A stretch of 17,496 nucleotides of DNA from JBHENC01 sp051000345 (GCA_051000345.1 JBPCOJ010000026.1:1-17496); one strand, 5' to 3'; positions 1 through 7,756 are shown, counted from the first letter of the stretch. Made by a program: numbers and translations. The notes: a model not told the origin generated them from the sequence alone.

Positions 1-136
1 TCTTCCACTGCGTGACTTGATTAGGATGGACGCTGAAGTTGGAGGCAATCTCGTTGATTGTTTGCTGTCCCTTGATGGCCGCTAAAGCGACTTTTGCTTT
101 GAAGTCGGCACTGTAAATCTTTCGCTGCTTGCTCAT
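1..136 (-). CDS. IS3-family transposase OrfA, N-terminal part (cut by window edge)
   Basis: The ATG at 136 opens a frame that stays open for 45 codons to the left edge. It begins MSKQRKIYSADFKAKVALAA and continues with an IASNFSVHPNQVTQWK segment. This is the helix-turn-helix (HTH_Tnp_1) domain of IS3/IS911-type OrfA, which binds the element ends. The basic start, the 'FKAKVALAAIKG' helix and the 'V-P-NQV-QWK' recognition helix are all visible. A GGGAG ribosome-binding site lies about 7 bases upstream. In intact elements a programmed -1 frameshift joins OrfA to the DDE catalytic OrfB; OrfB would lie further left, outside the window. Confidence 0.85.
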   Translation of the reverse strand, partial: MSKQRKIYSADFKAKVALAAIKGQQTINEIASNFSVHPNQVTQWK

Positions 137-199
137 CTGGTGCTCCCGTTTGAGCAGCGATTTTACCACCTTAGTATCTGGTCTGAATTTTGGGGAGCA
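1..199 (-). mobile_element. IS3-family insertion sequence, partial (one end)
   Basis: The element runs off the left edge of the window. It contains the start of an orfA transposase gene on the minus strand and, outside it, a candidate terminal repeat. Read from the outer boundary inward on the minus strand the sequence begins TGCTCCCCAAAATTCAGACC, which resembles the TG-starting, C-rich ends of IS3-family elements. I place the boundary near 199 for that reason and because, just beyond it (from 206), the flanking DNA becomes continuous coding sequence of a histidine kinase. The other end and the target duplication are outside the window. The family call is firm from the orfA protein; the exact boundary is inferred. 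Confidence 0.75.
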
Positions 200-205
200 T
201 TATAA

Positions 206-1570
206 GGTAACGATCAAAGTTCAGCTTCAAAGGAAGTATGGTGCGCGACTGCCGGTGGCGGGCTGCTCAAACTATTACTGGATGAACGCTTCGGCGCAAT
301 TATTTCACGCCTTGACGTTGAGCAGGGCTTGCCGTCACAAAATGTTTTTGCTCTCCTACCTCAGCGCGCTGGAGACGCAAGCGATGAATCTTTGTTGATC
401 GGCACGAGTCGCGGAGTGGCGCGCTATGAACCGGAAAGCATTCAGCCAAAGCTTCTGCCCACGCGCATCATCAGCAAGCGTATTCATCAATTGACGGAGC
501 TTCAGCAGGGCTTGAGTCTTGAGTATCCTCAAAACAGTCTCGTGCTTGAGTTATCTGCGTCGAGCAGCCGCACGTTCCCGGAGCAGTTCCAGTACGCGCT
601 GTTGTTGTTCGATAATACGGGACGGGTAATCAAGCAGAAACTCGCGCACGACGGGCAGTTTACAATGGAAGGATTACGTCCTGGCAAGTATCGCGTCGAG
701 GCACGCGCTTACACTAAAGACCTCGTCGCTTCCGAACCGCTCCGGTTTGAGTTCAGTGTGATGGGCGCGCCGTTTCCCCGCACAACCGTCGCGCTCTCAG
801 TTTTGCTTGCGCTAACGCTCATCGCTTTGCTGTGGGGCTACTTGCAGAACCGAAAGATTACGCGCACGAGCACCGCACTTGTGGCGGCGAATCATCAATT
901 GGCGGATGCGCGCCTGCAACTTGCCAATGAAGCAGAGGCCGAGCGCCGCCGCATCGCGCGCGACCTACACGATCAGACGCTCGCAGACCTTCGCCATCTC
1001 CTGTTGCTCACCGATCAATTACCCATGACTGGAGCGAGTGCTCCTCAATCTGCGCTTGCGCCGCCCGTTTTTCGTCAGGAGATAGAATCAGTTTCAGACG
1101 AGATTCGCCGGATATGCGAAGACTTGAGTCCATCTGTGTTGGAGAATGTCGGGCTGATGGCGGCGCTCGAATGGGCGCTCGCCAACGCGGTTGCTCACCC
1201 GCCTGCTGGCTGTAAGTTCGAGTATGAGTTTATGTGCGACGAATCGCTTGAGGAGCGCCTACAGTTTGCGCCCGGCGTGCGTATGCAGATTTACCGCATC
1301 ATGCAGGAGGCCGTCAATAATATCTGCCGACACGCCGGTGCGACGCGAGTCAAACTCACGGCAACGCTCTCATCTGATGGCGAGTTTGCCCTCAAACTTG
1401 AAGATAACGGAAAGGATTTCGACCCGAGGAATAGCAAACGAAAAGGCGGACGTGGGCTTACTAACATTCGCGCCAGGGCAAGTCTAATAGAGGCGGAGGT
1501 AGCATGGAACAGACGCGCCGAAGGCGGCACTATGTTCAGACTTCGCAAAGTCGTGGCGGCAACAGAATAG
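206..1570 (+). pseudogene. Propeller-type sensor histidine kinase, 5' part removed by IS insertion
   Basis: This is the C-terminal part of a hybrid-propeller membrane sensor kinase. The frame is open from 206, immediately inside the IS boundary, and starts mid-domain with Reg_prop repeat residues (VWCATAGGGL, then DVEQGLPSQNVFALL and LLIGTSRGVARYEP). Numbering from the TTG at 329, a Y_Y_Y domain covers about 55-145 and a membrane segment about 153-170. A HisKA_3 dimerisation box (ERRRIARDLHDQ, phospho-acceptor H214) follows, then a HATPase domain with the N box (QEAVNNICRHA), G1 (DNG) and G2 (GRGLTNI). All catalytic motifs survive, but the first propeller blades, signal peptide and native start are missing. 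TTG329 could only produce a kinase without its sensor. No response-regulator gene follows. Type and truncation are confident; whether the remnant is expressed is unknown. Confidence 0.85.
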
Positions 1571-1662
1571 ATATACGGATGAGCATTATGGCATACAACA
1601 TCGCTAGCATCTTGGTTACCTTTTGTGACACAAGTAAATTAAGGCTCATCCTTCATTATAGA

Positions 1663-1686
1663 GTTCGACCCTCCTCTGCTCCACCA
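1663..1686 (+). repeat. tRNA 3'-end fragment with CCA: probable att site scar
   Basis: GTTCGACCC, five bases of T-stem 3' strand, then CTGCTCCACCA match the last 24 positions of a bacterial tRNA: G53, T-loop TTCGACC, C61, acceptor 3' strand CTGCTCC, discriminator A and encoded CCA. Upstream, only three of the five T-stem pairs can form and no D-arm or anticodon arm is present, so this is not a whole tRNA. A tRNA 3' end beside an integrase remnant is the usual product of site-specific integration, so I read it as an attachment-site half. The parental tRNA should start GGAGCAG; its identity cannot be told from this piece. Confidence 0.7.
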
Positions 1687-1703
1687 AAAATGCTCAGGAA
1701 ATT

Positions 1704-2057
1704 TCAAGAAACGGTAAGCCTGCCAGCTTGCCGTTTTTCTTTGCGCGCTTTTTTGGCAGGATTTTGACCGCCCGCACCCGTTCCAGCCAACTTTTCGACG
1801 GCTTCCCGCTTGGCTTCGTCCATCGCGTGCGAGTAGCGCTTCGTCGTTCTGATGTCGCCGTGTCCGAGTATCTCCGCGATCACGACGATGTTTGCTTTGG
1901 CATCAGCGAGCCGGGTTGCCGCCGTGTGGCGTAAATCGTGAAAGCGAAAATCTACGATCTTCGCCGCGACGCGCGCATTCGCGGGCGCGTAAGCCGTGCC
2001 GTAAACAAGCTGGACGTGCCGCTGTATCTTGCGCCGCTTAATTGACGCGCGAGCCAA
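1704..2057 (-). pseudogene. Tyrosine recombinase/phage integrase, C-terminal fragment
   Basis: This 117-residue fragment carries box II of the tyrosine recombinase catalytic domain: HDLRHTAATRL (H40, R43), then EILGHGDIRTTKRYSH (H66 and the nucleophile Y75). Full integrases of this type are about 300-400 residues with an N-terminal SAM-like domain and a box I arginine; both are absent. Residues 1-35 do not resemble integrase, and the frame starts at a TTG with no ribosome-binding site. The gene therefore lost its 5' two thirds when something joined at about 1970-2050. Its 3' end abuts the tRNA 3'-end fragment, the normal position of int beside att. As it stands the protein cannot recombine DNA. 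Family assignment is firm. Confidence 0.85.
1709..1740 (+). terminator. Rho-independent terminator (behind tRNA fragment)
   Basis: The 9-bp stem ACGGTAAGC / GCTTGCCGT has one G-T wobble and loop CTGCCA. It is preceded by A residues and followed by TTTTTCTTT. It lies 24 bases after the tRNA CCA end, where a tRNA terminator would be expected, and also overlaps the last codons of the minus-strand integrase fragment. Confidence 0.65.
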
Positions 2058-2118
2058 ACAAAAGGAAAGGAGCGGCTGTCATGGTCGCCCTTCTGAAATG
2101 TTATGATAGGTTTTGATT

Positions 2119-2889
2119 ATGGATGCGACAGATAAACAATACTTCCAACGTTGGCTGAAAGCTTTAGGCAAGAATAAGCCTGACAAGCTCTGGCGAAAGT
2201 TTACGTTGCTTGAAGAACTACCATCTCTTAGCCTGAGCACAGAATCTTCGGCGGTCTATTCATCGAACATTGAGGGTAACAGCATTGATCTTAATAGTTA
2301 TTTACGCTCGAAGGCCAGAGGCTTCGATAGTCGGTTCAAAGTTAAAGAGCGCAGAGAAATCGAATTATTAGTTGAAGCTTATAGTTTTGCGCACTCCCAT
2401 GCGCTGAACGAAAAGAATCTTTTGACGGCACACAGTATCTTGGCCGCGCCCTTGCTTCCGAAATCGAGCTTGGGAAAATACCGCGATCAAATGGTTTACG
2501 TTTATAGTCGCGCGGGCATGGAGTATGCCGCCGTCGAACCGGAGTATGTGCCGGAACAGATGCGCGAACTGTTTACAGGCGTGAGACTCTTAAAACAATC
2601 TTCTTTGAACGTGGCGGAAATCTTTTATCACGCGGCTTTGCTCCATTTGATGTTTGCACACATTCACCCGTTTATGGACGGCAACGGGCGCGCCGCGCGA
2701 TTGTTTGAAAAGTGGTTTCTGGCAACCCATCTTGGCCGAGAAGCGTGGCACATCCCGTCAGAATGGTATTACAAAGAGAATCAAACCTCGTACTACAAAA
2801 ATATCAAACTCGGCTTGAACTTCTACACGCTCGATTATGATCGTTGCATCCCGTTCCTTACGATGTTGGTTAAATCTGTAGCCCTATGA
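2119..2889 (+). CDS. Fic-domain protein adenylyltransferase (class II)
   Basis: Fic enzymes transfer AMP (sometimes other nucleotides) from NTPs to hydroxyl groups of target proteins. I chose ATG2119; a TTG two codons earlier is also open. In the 256-residue protein the Fic motif HPFMDGNGRAAR is complete at 183-194, with catalytic H183 and the GNGR anion-binding loop. An N-terminal inhibitory motif S-SNI-EG lies at 48-53 (S/T-xxx-E-G/N), which classifies it as a self-inhibited class II Fic. The Fic core is preceded by helices and a FicN-like 'SSAVYSSNIEGNSI' segment. The stop overlaps the next start (ATGA), so the two genes are translationally coupled. A -10-like TATGAT lies at 2102-2107. Flanking integrase and relic DNA suggest horizontal acquisition. 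The target is unknown, and I see no separate small antitoxin. Confidence 0.9.
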   Translation: MDATDKQYFQRWLKALGKNKPDKLWRKFTLLEELPSLSLSTESSAVYSSNIEGNSIDLNSYLRSKARGFDSRFKVKERREIELLVEAYSFAHSHALNEKNLLTAHSILAAPLLPKSSLGKYRDQMVYVYSRAGMEYAAVEPEYVPEQMRELFTGVRLLKQSSLNVAEIFYHAALLHLMFAHIHPFMDGNGRAARLFEKWFLATHLGREAWHIPSEWYYKENQTSYYKNIKLGLNFYTLDYDRCIPFLTMLVKSVAL

Positions 2890-3521
2890 CTAAGCGAACC
2901 AAGCGAAAAGTTATCCGCAAGCTTTCATCCGGGAGCGATGCCCTTTCTACAGAGCAGAGCGTGGCCGCCGCTTTGGAAGTCCTGCGCCTTGCCGATTCGG
3001 TTCTGATCGAGCCGGAAGGCTTGCCGATTATCACGCCCGAATGGATGGTGATACTTAAAAACTTCGCCGGGCGCGGCAAAGACCATTTAGATTTGCTCTG
3101 GCTATTGCGTCAAGACGATTTAGTTGACCGCAAACTTGTCGAGCGCCATGTAAAGAAGTTGTTCGGGCGCTTTGCCTTTGCTGTGCTAGGTAATTTGCAA
3201 TCTATTTACCTTGAAGCGGATTTGATGCGCGCCGCATCGTTGCCCGTACAGAATTGGGGCCGAGCACGCGGGCAATTACAGATGCAGCCACACAGCGCAA
3301 CATCCCTTGGTTTTGCATCGGCGAAAACAGCCTCGTTCAACTCGGTTATGGAAAAAACCGCACGCACATTCAGGCGGCGATGCCCGACCACACAAGCGCC
3401 ATCGCCGTCGAGATTGCAGGCGACAAAGAGTTCACTAAATGTAACCGAAAAGTTTCTTGAAGAAAGTAATCGCCGTATCACTCTCTCCGGGCAGAAGCGA
3501 GAGCAGACGGCAACACATTAG
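2886..3521 (+). CDS. Fic-coupled protein of unknown function; its C-terminal half is out-of-frame relic DNA
   Basis: The start codon overlaps the Fic stop (ATGA). Residues 1 to about 117 look like a real, compact protein: a basic start, a helical stretch (STEQSVAAALEVLRLADSVL), 'EPEGLPIITPEWMVILKNF', then AGRGKDHLDLLWLLRQ and a predicted helical end. The PEW-x4-LK-x2-AGR-x-KD-x2-DL pattern resembles the C-terminal part of nucleotidyltransferase-fold proteins, but no catalytic GS/DxD motif is present, so I assign no function. From about residue 118 the frame reads through cyanophycin synthetase DNA in the wrong frame and then low-complexity sequence to residue 211. That tail is almost certainly not native. 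The original protein probably ended near residue 120. Confidence that the first half is a gene is about 0.75. Confidence 0.65.
   Translation: MTKRTKRKVIRKLSSGSDALSTEQSVAAALEVLRLADSVLIEPEGLPIITPEWMVILKNFAGRGKDHLDLLWLLRQDDLVDRKLVERHVKKLFGRFAFAVLGNLQSIYLEADLMRAASLPVQNWGRARGQLQMQPHSATSLGFASAKTASFNSVMEKTARTFRRRCPTTQAPSPSRLQATKSSLNVTEKFLEESNRRITLSGQKREQTATH
3240..3439 (+). pseudogene. cphA: Cyanophycin synthetase (CphA) internal fragment
   Basis: In the frame starting at 3254, LGPSTRAITDAATQRNIPW is followed by the CphA hallmark segment ENSLVQLGYGKNRTHIQA and then HTSAIAVEIAGDKEFTK. This is the hinge where the N-terminal domain of CphA meets the ATP-grasp domain, roughly 60 residues of an enzyme of about 870-900 residues. 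CphA polymerises Asp and Arg into cyanophycin. Homology stops abruptly at K62 (about 3439) and the frame closes at 3460; to the left it fades by about 3240. No other CphA sequence is in the window. The piece is embedded, in another frame, inside the Fic-partner reading frame, so it is a recombination relic. Confidence 0.8.
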
Positions 3522-3614
3522 CTTAAATTACGATTGAATCACGCAGACATATATGCGCTACCTGCCAGAACCCGCATTTGCGCTCTTGGTAACATCCGTA
3601 ATAAAAGATTTCTT

Positions 3615-5333
3615 ATGAAGACACATGCAAAGGCCAGCCCGGATTCGTTCGACCAATTCGGCTTAAGCAAAGAACTCCTGAAGGCAATCGGCGGCGTCGG
3701 CTATGAATCCCCGACGCCGATTCAGATCAAAACCATTCCCCTGCTGCTCGCAGGCCGTGACGTGGTCGGACAGGCGCAAACCGGCACGGGCAAGACGGCT
3801 GCCTTCGCCTTGCCGATTCTCGAACGACTCGATATTAATCGCAATGCGGTGCAGGCGCTCGTCCTCGTGCCGACTCGTGAACTCGCCATTCAAGTCGCGG
3901 AAGCCTTCCACACTTACGCCAAAGACATGAAGCGCGTGCGCGTGCTGCCCGTTTATGGCGGGCAGTCCATCGTGCCGCAAATCAAGCGTTTGCACAGCGG
4001 CGCGCAGGTGATCGTCGGCACGCCGGGGCGCATCATGGATCATTTGCGCCGCGAGACGCTCGACTTCGCAAGCCTGAAGATGATCGTGCTCGATGAAGCG
4101 GACGAGATGCTGCGCATGGGCTTCATCGAAGACGTCGAGTGGATTCTCAAGCAAGCGCCCGCCGAACATCAAACGGCGCTTTTCTCCGCGACGATGCCGC
4201 GTGAGGTGCGTCGCATCGCCGACCGCTACCTGAAGAACCCGGAGAGCATTGAAATCGAGCGCCAGACTGTGACCGTCCCTACCGTCAAACAGTTCTACAT
4301 CAATGTCTCCGAAGGACAGAAGTTGGACGTGTTGACGCGCCTGCTGGAAAGCGATGGAGATGCGGATAGCGCATCGCTCATCTTCGACCGCACGAAAATC
4401 GGCTGCGCAGAGTTGACAGAGAAACTGCAGGCGCGCGGTTACGCCGCCGAAGCGATGCACGGCGACATGAGCCAAGCGCAGCGCGAGACGGTGATACGGC
4501 GTTTGCGCGGCGGGCAAGTCGAGATTGTCGTGGCGACGGATGTCGCGGCGCGGGGGTTGGACGTAGATCGCATCAGCCGTGTCTTCAACTATGACATCCC
4601 GAACGACGTTGAATCCTACGTTCACCGCATAGGGCGCACGGGTCGCGCAGGGCGCGCGGGCGAAGCGATACTGTTCGTAACGCCGCGCCAGCAGCGCATG
4701 AAGCGCGACATCGAGCGCTACACCAATCAGCGCATAGAGCCGATGCGAATGCCTACGACGGCGGATGTCGCGGCGCGGCGCGCGGCGTTATTCAAGGAGC
4801 GTATTCTGAAAACGCTCGCCGAAGACGGAGCGGTTGACGCTTATTTGTCGCTCGTCGAAGAACTGGCTGATGAGAGCGGGCGCGACATCGCCGAGATCGC
4901 CGCCGCCGCCGCGCGTCTGGCGCAAGGGGACAAGCCGATAGGCATTGAGCTAGAGACGGAACCGGAACAATTCGCGCAGCCGGAGGATGGGATGGTGCGC
5001 CTCTTCATTGACGTCGGCCGCAACAGCAATGTCAGGCCGTCGGACATCGTCGGGGCTATCGCTAACGAGGCGGGCGTTCCCGGCAAAGCCATCGGTGCGA
5101 TTGACGTTCATGACCGCTTTACTCTTGTTGACATACCATCGGAGTATGTCAAGCAAGTGCTGCAACGCATGAGCGGCAGCCGCATACGCGGCCACAATGC
5201 GAATGTCCGCGCGGCTGCTTCGCCGGACGACACATCGGGGGCTGAATCCACTGCTAAAACAACGAAGGGCGGGAAGCGGGACAGAGTTAAAAGGGACGCA
5301 CCGAAGAAGGGCAGGAAATTTCCGAAGCGTTGA
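3615..5333 (+). CDS. deaD: DEAD-box ATP-dependent RNA helicase with DbpA-type RNA-binding domain
   Basis: This helicase unwinds short RNA duplexes, usually in ribosome assembly, mRNA turnover and cold adaptation. I take ATG3615 (572 residues); the frame is open back to TTG3534, but that extension does not resemble helicase. Motifs in order are: Q motif GYESPTPIQ (30-37), motif I AQTGTGKT (54-61), PTRELA (86-91), GG (115-116), TPGR (136-139), DEAD (160-163), SAT (191-193), ARGLD (312-316) and HRIGRTGR (337-344). Residues 460-534 form a DbpA/CsdA RNA-binding domain (MVRLFIDVGRN...), and a Lys/Arg-rich tail ends the protein. This architecture is that of DeaD/CsdA. No strong ribosome-binding site precedes the ATG. 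It is followed by 168 bases and then an independent GDSL gene. Confidence 0.93.
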   Translation: MKTHAKASPDSFDQFGLSKELLKAIGGVGYESPTPIQIKTIPLLLAGRDVVGQAQTGTGKTAAFALPILERLDINRNAVQALVLVPTRELAIQVAEAFHTYAKDMKRVRVLPVYGGQSIVPQIKRLHSGAQVIVGTPGRIMDHLRRETLDFASLKMIVLDEADEMLRMGFIEDVEWILKQAPAEHQTALFSATMPREVRRIADRYLKNPESIEIERQTVTVPTVKQFYINVSEGQKLDVLTRLLESDGDADSASLIFDRTKIGCAELTEKLQARGYAAEAMHGDMSQAQRETVIRRLRGGQVEIVVATDVAARGLDVDRISRVFNYDIPNDVESYVHRIGRTGRAGRAGEAILFVTPRQQRMKRDIERYTNQRIEPMRMPTTADVAARRAALFKERILKTLAEDGAVDAYLSLVEELADESGRDIAEIAAAAARLAQGDKPIGIELETEPEQFAQPEDGMVRLFIDVGRNSNVRPSDIVGAIANEAGVPGKAIGAIDVHDRFTLVDIPSEYVKQVLQRMSGSRIRGHNANVRAAASPDDTSGAESTAKTTKGGKRDRVKRDAPKKGRKFPKR

Positions 5334-5501
5334 AATCGAGCCGCCGCCGCTGAACTCCGCCTTCACCATTAATGAGAATCGGAAGTGGAAGGCGGGTGAT
5401 AAACAAGGCACGTCGAGTTTGCCATCAGCCTTGAACTTTCAATTCTCGATTGAAACTATTTTGTATCGGTTATATCCGTTGAAAAGACCAAAGCAGCTAT
5501 T

Positions 5502-6137
5502 ATGAGCCACATCGTTTTGCTCGGCGATTCCGTTTTTGACAACGCAGCTTATGTCGCAGCGGGCGCGCCTGATGTCGTCAAACAATTGCGGCAGCGTTTG
5601 CCTGACGGTTGGAAAGCGACGCTCTTGGCTGTGGACGGAAGTGTGACGAGAGATGTTCAGCGGCAAGCGGCGCAGATTCCAAGAGATGCCACACACTTGA
5701 TCCTTAGCTGCGGCGGCAACGATGCGCTCGGGCACATGGGGCTGCTGGATGAGCCTGCGCGCTCCATGACGGAAGCCTTGACGAGGCTGGCGGAGGCGGG
5801 CGCAAACTTTCAGCAACATTACAGGGCGATGCTGGACGCACTTCTTTGCACCGATCTACCACTTGGCGTTTGCTCTATCTATTATCCGCGCTTTCCCGAT
5901 CCGCAGTTACAAAGATTGGCTGTGACGGCACTGACCATCTTCAACGACGCGATTATTCGTGAAGTGTTTGCGCGCCGGATTCCACTGCTCGATCTGCGCT
6001 TGATCTGCGATGAAGACGGGGATTACGCTAACCCGATTGAGCCTTCCGCGCGCGGCGGCGAAAAGATTGCCGCTGCGATCGAGAGGCTGGCGGCGGAACA
6101 CAATTTTACGCGCCACCGAACAGAAGTGTTCGTGTGA
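5502..6137 (+). CDS. SGNH/GDSL-fold hydrolase-like protein
   Basis: This small cytoplasmic protein of 211 residues has no signal peptide. Block I is GDSVFDN with the nucleophile S10; block II corresponds to DGSVT (G47 region); block III is GGND (71-74, oxyanion N73). The usual block V DxxH reads N177-P-I-E180 in 'YANPIEPSARGGEKIA', so both the catalytic Asp and His positions carry other residues; D174 lies just upstream. SGNH enzymes hydrolyse esters or acyl/acetyl groups, but with this block V either a variant mechanism or loss of activity is possible. It starts 168 bases after the helicase stop and is convergent with selO. Fold assignment is confident; substrate is unknown. Confidence 0.85.
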   Translation: MSHIVLLGDSVFDNAAYVAAGAPDVVKQLRQRLPDGWKATLLAVDGSVTRDVQRQAAQIPRDATHLILSCGGNDALGHMGLLDEPARSMTEALTRLAEAGANFQQHYRAMLDALLCTDLPLGVCSIYYPRFPDPQLQRLAVTALTIFNDAIIREVFARRIPLLDLRLICDEDGDYANPIEPSARGGEKIAAAIERLAAEHNFTRHRTEVFV

Positions 6138-6279
6138 TAAAACTACTTAACCGCCCTCCGAAGACCCTGCACATAATTCTTGGATGAAGGCATAGAACAA
6201 CACCTCGCCTCATTCAACGAACCAATCAACCGCCTTTCTTACAATCTCCGGCAATAACCATCAATTCCTGTACTATCTG

Positions 6280-7746
6280 CTATGAAGAACAACTCACGAC
6301 GACGCGTTTGCTGCCTTCCGGCGGCGGCTCGGCGAAGCGTTCCATTTCGGGTTGTTCATCGTATGGGCTTCGCAGCACTTCAAGCAGCATATTCGTTTCC
6401 TCATAGTTTCCCGCCTGCGCCTTCTCAATCGCTCTTTGTGCGACGTGATTGCGTAGAATGTATTTCGGGTTAACGCGCTTCATTCGCTCGCTTCGTTTCG
6501 CATCGACGCTCCCCTCGCTTGACAGTCGAGCGCGATAATTCTTTGCCCACTCATCGAAGCTTGCAGGATCAATGAACATATCGCGTAAGGCATCGTTGCG
6601 CTCGTCCGTCATTGTTTTGAAATCACAAAGCCTGCGAAAAAAGCGCGTGTAATCGACGGCGTTCGCCTGAAGGAGTTGCAAGGTATTGCGGACTAATCCG
6701 GCATCATCCGGCTGCTCGCTCGCTAAACCGAGCTTGTCGCGCATTCGTGCGGCATAGGCATCGGCAAAAATGGATTGATACTCATCCAGCGCCGCAATTG
6801 CCGCATCGCGTTCGATGAGAGACAACAAGGTTTGAGCGAAGCAGGACAGATTCCAGAGCGCGACGTTCGGCTGTTGATCGAAAGCATAGCGCCCGCCGTA
6901 ATCCGAGTGGTTGCAGATGAACCCGGCATCGAATTCATCCAGAAAACCGAACGGGCCGTAATCAATCGTCAAGCCTATGACGGACATATTGTCCGTATTC
7001 ATCACACCGTGCGCGAAGCCTACGGCCTGCCACTGCGCGATCAGCCGCGCCGTGCGATTAATTACTTCGTGCAGAAATTGAAGATATTTATCCTTGGCGC
7101 CCGTGAGGTGCGCGTAGTGATAGCGGATAACATAATCGGCGAGTTCGCGCACACGCTCCGTTTGTCCGCGATGATAAAAGATTTCAAACGTGCCGAAGCG
7201 CACATGCGTCGGCGCAAGGCGCGTCAATACGGCGGCGGATTCCACCGTTTCTCGAAAAACCGGCTCATCGCTTCCGACGATGCAAAGGGCGCGTGTCGTC
7301 GGAATCCCCAGCGCGTGCATCGCCTCACTGCAAAGATATTCACGAATGGTCGAGCGCAGAACGGCGCGCCCGTCGCCCATGCGCGAGAACGGTGTCAGCC
7401 CAGCGCCTTTGAGCTGCACGTCCAAGCGCCCGCCGTTTGCGTCTGCGGCTTCACCGAGCAGAATCGCGCGCCCGTCGCCGAGTTGCGGAACATAAGTTCC
7501 GAACTGATGCCCTGCGTAAATCGCCGAGAGCGGTTCGCTGCCCGTAAAGAGTTTGTTGCCGCAGAAATACTCTGCGAACTCCGTGCGCGCCGCTTCTCGC
7601 GGATCGAGGCCGATTAACTTTGCGACGGCTTCGTTGAAGCTCACGAGATAAGGAGCGGGAAGCGGCGTCGGTTCGACGCGCCGATAGAATAATTCCGGCA
7701 GGCGCGCAAAGGTGTTATCGAAAAGCAGAGTCTCAAGTGTTAACAT
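6280..7746 (-). CDS. selO: Protein adenylyltransferase SelO (YdiU/UPF0061 family)
   Basis: SelO is a pseudokinase-fold enzyme that transfers AMP from ATP to Ser/Thr/Tyr of proteins and is linked to the oxidative stress response. The 488-residue protein spans the whole family. Visible motifs are LVSFN (34-38), YAGHQFG (77-83), QLKGAG (111-116), GDGRAVLRSTIREYL (124-138) with the family's signature Arg residues, HGVMNTDN (246-253) and DYGPFGFLD (262-270, metal-binding Asp). It ends in CSS, the position where eukaryotic SelO carries selenocysteine; here the codon specifies Cys. A TATAAT element lies only 4 bases upstream of the ATG, suggesting a leaderless transcript. It is divergent from the broken permease and convergent with the GDSL gene. 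Confidence 0.95.
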   Translation of the reverse strand: MLTLETLLFDNTFARLPELFYRRVEPTPLPAPYLVSFNEAVAKLIGLDPREAARTEFAEYFCGNKLFTGSEPLSAIYAGHQFGTYVPQLGDGRAILLGEAADANGGRLDVQLKGAGLTPFSRMGDGRAVLRSTIREYLCSEAMHALGIPTTRALCIVGSDEPVFRETVESAAVLTRLAPTHVRFGTFEIFYHRGQTERVRELADYVIRYHYAHLTGAKDKYLQFLHEVINRTARLIAQWQAVGFAHGVMNTDNMSVIGLTIDYGPFGFLDEFDAGFICNHSDYGGRYAFDQQPNVALWNLSCFAQTLLSLIERDAAIAALDEYQSIFADAYAARMRDKLGLASEQPDDAGLVRNTLQLLQANAVDYTRFFRRLCDFKTMTDERNDALRDMFIDPASFDEWAKNYRARLSSEGSVDAKRSERMKRVNPKYILRNHVAQRAIEKAQAGNYEETNMLLEVLRSPYDEQPEMERFAEPPPEGSKRVVVSCSS

Positions 7747-7750
7747 GTCG

Positions 7751-7756
7751 ATTATA
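7751..7756 (-). promoter_or_regulatory. -10 element of selO, implying leaderless mRNA
   Basis: A perfect TATAAT reads on the minus strand, followed by CGAC and then the selO ATG. Transcription starting 6-7 bases after the -10 would begin at or within the start codon. No Shine-Dalgarno sequence precedes the ATG, in agreement with this. No good -35 is seen at 16-18 bases. Confidence 0.4.

Noticed and set aside
1659..1686. Complete tRNA gene
   Set aside because: Only the T-loop, T-stem 3' strand, acceptor 3' strand and CCA are present; two T-stem pairs fail and no anticodon or D arm exists upstream.
3663..4625. Long minus-strand reading frame (320 codons) inside the helicase region
   Set aside because: It is an antisense shadow of the DEAD-box gene, whose conserved motifs all lie on the plus strand; the minus-strand product is His/Arg-rich and matches no family I know.
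5357..5395. Stem CCGCCTTC / GAAGGCGG as terminator of the helicase gene
   Set aside because: The loop is over 20 bases and no T-run follows, so it is not a convincing intrinsic terminator.
6138..6279. Small gene or terminator in the gap between the GDSL gene and selO
   Set aside because: No reading frame with a credible start and no hairpin with a T-run was seen; it appears to be plain spacer between convergent genes.
6775..7617. Plus-strand reading frame of 280 codons opposite selO
   Set aside because: SelO motifs on the minus strand span the same bases; the plus product has no recognisable domain and no start context.
2119..7746. Functional link between Fic and SelO because both transfer AMP to proteins
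   Set aside because: They are unrelated folds, on opposite strands and separated by housekeeping genes; Fic sits in element-scar DNA, so co-location looks accidental.
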